A DNA stretch of 57,610 bases from Rhodospirillales bacterium (GTDB taxonomy: Bacteria; Pseudomonadota; Alphaproteobacteria; Rhodospirillales; Shumkoniaceae), in assembly GCA_018432935.1 (NCBI GenBank), contig JAHDSF010000014.1, forward strand, positions 1-57,610. Reading direction: 5' to 3'. Under the pieces are notes generated by a model that saw only the letters and a program-made list of their open reading frames with translations, did no database searches and was not told the DNA's origin. Shown here in pieces: positions 55,594 through 57,610 of this stretch (position 1 is the first letter of the stretch; the number at the start of each line of letters is the position of its first letter). The position numbers and the translations under genes are program-made.

Positions 55594-57343
55594 GACCGGG
55601 GCTCGCCGCCTGCTCGAGAGCGCGGTTGTAGGCGGCCATCGCGTCCCGCTCGCGGACATAGCCGAGGAAGCGGCGGCCGGACTCGCTCTCGACCACTGCA
55701 AGAAGCGGCTCGCCGCACGCCCGGAATGCATCCAGCACGGTTTCCAGGTCGTCGCCCGGCAGCAGCACCGGGACTCGGGCCCTGACCACGTCGGCCACCC
55801 TGATAATGTCATCGAACGAATCGTCGAACGCCGCCTCGCTGAGGTCGGCCAGCGTCACCGTACCCAGGAAGCGACCATCGTCCTCGACCACGAACACCTC
55901 GCCGGCGACCGCCTCCTGCAAGGCATGTCTGACCTCGCCGAGGGCCGCCTCGGGAGGCACCGTGGCAGCCTCCTTCGCCATAACGTCGCGAGCGCGGATC
56001 TCGCGCAGCAGGGACCGACGGTAGCCCTTGCGGAGGTCGAGCCCGCGGCGATCGAGGCTGGCGACAAAGTAGGAAGGCGCGGCGAACTGCCGGGTCGTCG
56101 CCGAGGCGACGACGACGGCCAGCATGACCGCGGTCGTCAGCCCGTAGTTGCCGGTCATCTCGAAGATGATCAGTACGGTCGAGATCGGCGCCCCGAGCAC
56201 CGAGGCCGCCACCGCTCCCATGCCGACCACGGCGTAGGCGCCGGCGCCGGACGAAAGCGCCGGCGCAAGCTCGCTTACCAGGATGCCGTAGGCGCCGCCG
56301 AGGGTGGCGCCGATCACCAGCGACGGGCTGAACACGCCGCCGGCCATGCCGAAGCCGAGACAGGCGACGGTGGCCGCCGTCTTGGCCACCGCCACTACCG
56401 CCAGGGTTGCCCACGGCAGGTCTCCCAGCAGAGCCGCCTCGGTAACGCCGTAGCCGATCCCCAGCACCTGCGGCACCGCCATCGCTATGATCCCCAGCAC
56501 CGCACCGCCGAGCGTGGTGCGGACCCACAGCGGGCCGGGGATTCGCGCGGTGCGCTCCTGCAGCGCCATGGTGGCGCGGATGAAGACTGCGGCGAACAGG
56601 GCCGCGGCGAGGCCGAGCCCGGCGAAGGCCGGCATCTCCCACCACGAGCCGAGCGCGTACTCGGCGATCTCGAATGCGGGGTAGCGTCCGAAGTAGCTCC
56701 ACGACACCAGGGTCCCGGCGATGCTGGCGAACACGATCGGCCCGAAGGTGCCGAGCGCGTAGCTTCCGATCACCACCTCGTTGGCGAACAGGGCGCCGGC
56801 GATCGGCGCATTGAACGAGGCGGCCACCGCCGCCGCGACGCCGCAGCCGAGCAGGGTACGCGCCAGAGTCCGGCTGAGACGAAGCCGCTTGGCCAGCCAG
56901 CCGCCGACCGAAGCGCCCAGGTGGACCGCGGGGCCCTCCCGTCCGACCGAGGCGCCGAAGCCGATCGAGACGCAGTCGGTCAGCGCCGCGGCAAGACCGC
57001 GCTTCAGCGACATGCGGCCGCCGCGCATGGCCACGGCGGCGATCACGTCAGCTACCGTCTGCGATCGCTTCCTTCGCATCAGGTAACGGATCATCAGGCC
57101 GACCACGAGGCCGCCCAGGCAGGGGATCAGAAAGCGCTGCCATAGGGCCAGGCCAGACGCCGCCATGTGCGAATGCTCGACGTCGGTCCCGTAGACCAGC
57201 GCCTGAATCATCACGTAGCCTTCGCGGAAGACGATGATCGCCGCGCCCGCCACGGCGCCGACCGCGAACGCCAGCAACGAGACGAGAAGCTGGTCATTGC
57301 GCAGGAGTTTCCGCGCGGCGTGGATGAAGGTCGAGGCTGGCAC
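55544..57343 (-). CDS. ClC family chloride channel with two CBS domains
   Basis: A 599-residue ClC protein. GREGPAVHLG carries the gating glutamate and GGVFSPSLVIG is the conserved helix N motif. The membrane domain covers about 15-440 and two CBS domains lie at about 450-580 (RARDVMAKEAATVPPEAAL, VFVVEDDGRFLGTVT, LLAVVESESGRRFLGYVRERD). CBS modules usually regulate by binding adenine nucleotides. It may be a channel or an H+/Cl- antiporter. The GTG start at 57343 is the first in-frame choice. The 3' end overlaps the HtrA-like gene. Confidence 0.93.
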   Translation of the reverse strand: MPASTFIHAARKLLRNDQLLVSLLAFAVGAVAGAAIIVFREGYVMIQALVYGTDVEHSHMAASGLALWQRFLIPCLGGLVVGLMIRYLMRRKRSQTVADVIAAVAMRGGRMSLKRGLAAALTDCVSIGFGASVGREGPAVHLGASVGGWLAKRLRLSRTLARTLLGCGVAAAVAASFNAPIAGALFANEVVIGSYALGTFGPIVFASIAGTLVSWSYFGRYPAFEIAEYALGSWWEMPAFAGLGLAAALFAAVFIRATMALQERTARIPGPLWVRTTLGGAVLGIIAMAVPQVLGIGYGVTEAALLGDLPWATLAVVAVAKTAATVACLGFGMAGGVFSPSLVIGATLGGAYGILVSELAPALSSGAGAYAVVGMGAVAASVLGAPISTVLIIFEMTGNYGLTTAVMLAVVVASATTRQFAAPSYFVASLDRRGLDLRKGYRRSLLREIRARDVMAKEAATVPPEAALGEVRHALQEAVAGEVFVVEDDGRFLGTVTLADLSEAAFDDSFDDIIRVADVVRARVPVLLPGDDLETVLDAFRACGEPLLAVVESESGRRFLGYVRERDAMAAYNRALEQAASPGPSSRRPASGTRSGSAT

Positions 57344-57472
57344 GATCCGGTTCCGGCTTTCGTCGAAGCCTTACCGCCGATCGCGGCGCCACGCAACGCC
57401 GGACGCGATCCGATGCAGGAGCTTTGCGACAGAATGTGCCCGGCCGAAGCGCGACGCCGGGCGGCAGGCCTA

Positions 57473-57610
57473 GAGCATTTTCCGCTCTGAGCGAATCGCG
57501 GGGGATTCCCTTGGGAGCCGAAATCTGATTCAAGATACGAGCTGGTGAAGGAGGCCAGCTCGTATGACGAGACCTCTTTCAAACGATTTGCGCGAGCGGT
57601 TGGTTGCCGC
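57473..57610 (+). mobile_element. IS630-type element, left end (truncated by the window)
   Basis: A TA dinucleotide at 57471-57472 is followed by GAGCATTTTCCGCTCTGAGC and further terminal sequence, then a transposase start. This arrangement is typical of IS630/Tc1-type elements, which insert at TA. The rest of the element lies outside the window. Confidence 0.7.
57564..57610 (+). CDS. IS630 family transposase, N-terminal fragment
   Basis: The last 47 bases encode MTRPLSNDLRERLVAA, the typical start of IS630 transposases. A GAAGGAGG-like site lies upstream. The gene is cut off by the window, so nothing can be said about intactness. Confidence 0.75.
   Translation, partial: MTRPLSNDLRERLVA

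Overview
The window is 57.6 kb of GC-rich bacterial chromosome with one AT-rich insert at its left end. Family content points to an alphaproteobacterium: the PhaR/phasin/PHA set, FCD-type GntR regulators, TRAP transport, a single-Cache chemoreceptor and PAS-rich kinases. A member of the Rhodospirillales is my best guess, but no rRNA or other phylogenetic marker is present to confirm it. No complete tRNA or rRNA gene and no CRISPR array was seen.

Layout. (1) 1-4130 is the right part of a genomic island. It holds an AT-rich gene for a winged-helix protein with polymerase-like palm motifs, a secreted protein, a lipoprotein and a tyrosine integrase. It ends at a duplicated 3' piece of a tRNA-Val(CAC) gene, so the island's left end and the intact tRNA should lie outside the window. 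(2) 4132-13914 is signalling and stress: a chemoreceptor, two large orphan PAS histidine kinases facing each other, a sulfotransferase, a dienelactone hydrolase-like protein and a CsbD protein. (3) 14016-18820 is a lactate/2-hydroxyacid oxidation operon: FCD regulator with its own operator, FAD-linked dehydrogenase, EtfB, and EtfA with a ferredoxin domain. This resembles the electron-confurcating Ldh-Etf complex. (4) 18848-25651 has small envelope and hypothetical genes, RecQ, a tungsten-type aldehyde:ferredoxin oxidoreductase overlapping its FCD regulator, and a secreted beta-propeller. (5) 25665-30142 has two galactose mutarotase paralogues, one without and one with a signal peptide, flanking a lipoprotein and a fatty-acid desaturase.

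(6) 30236-37126 has an amidase and an N-carbamoyl-amino-acid/allantoate-type hydrolase, an LDH2-family dehydrogenase, and a tight SDR-GH15-HNH operon. (7) 37212-45301 is a catabolic operon on the minus strand: TRAP binding protein, fused TRAP permease, DUF6807 protein, FAH-family hydrolase, APH-type kinase and a diverged enolase paralogue. A class I aldolase is divergent from it. The substrate is unknown. (8) 45311-47731 has a small membrane protein, a glutathione-reductase-like enzyme lacking the usual C-terminal His, and a glutamine amidotransferase. (9) 47848-52981 is a complete polyhydroxyalkanoate locus: phasin, PhaR, class III synthase PhaC/PhaE, PhaB and PhaA. (10) 53147-57343 has an MFS transporter, an HtrA-like protein that has lost its catalytic triad, and a ClC channel with CBS domains. 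(11) The window ends inside an IS630-type element.

A family of short palindromes with core TTCGACAGGCTCA recurs in intergenic gaps. Taken together the window suggests a heterotrophic carbon-storing bacterium that oxidises organic acids and takes up an unidentified acid through TRAP. The most unusual items are the palm-motif protein on the island, the TRAP/kinase/enolase-like/FAH operon, the Ldh-Etf operon, the tungsten enzyme with its coupled regulator, and the inactive HtrA protein.
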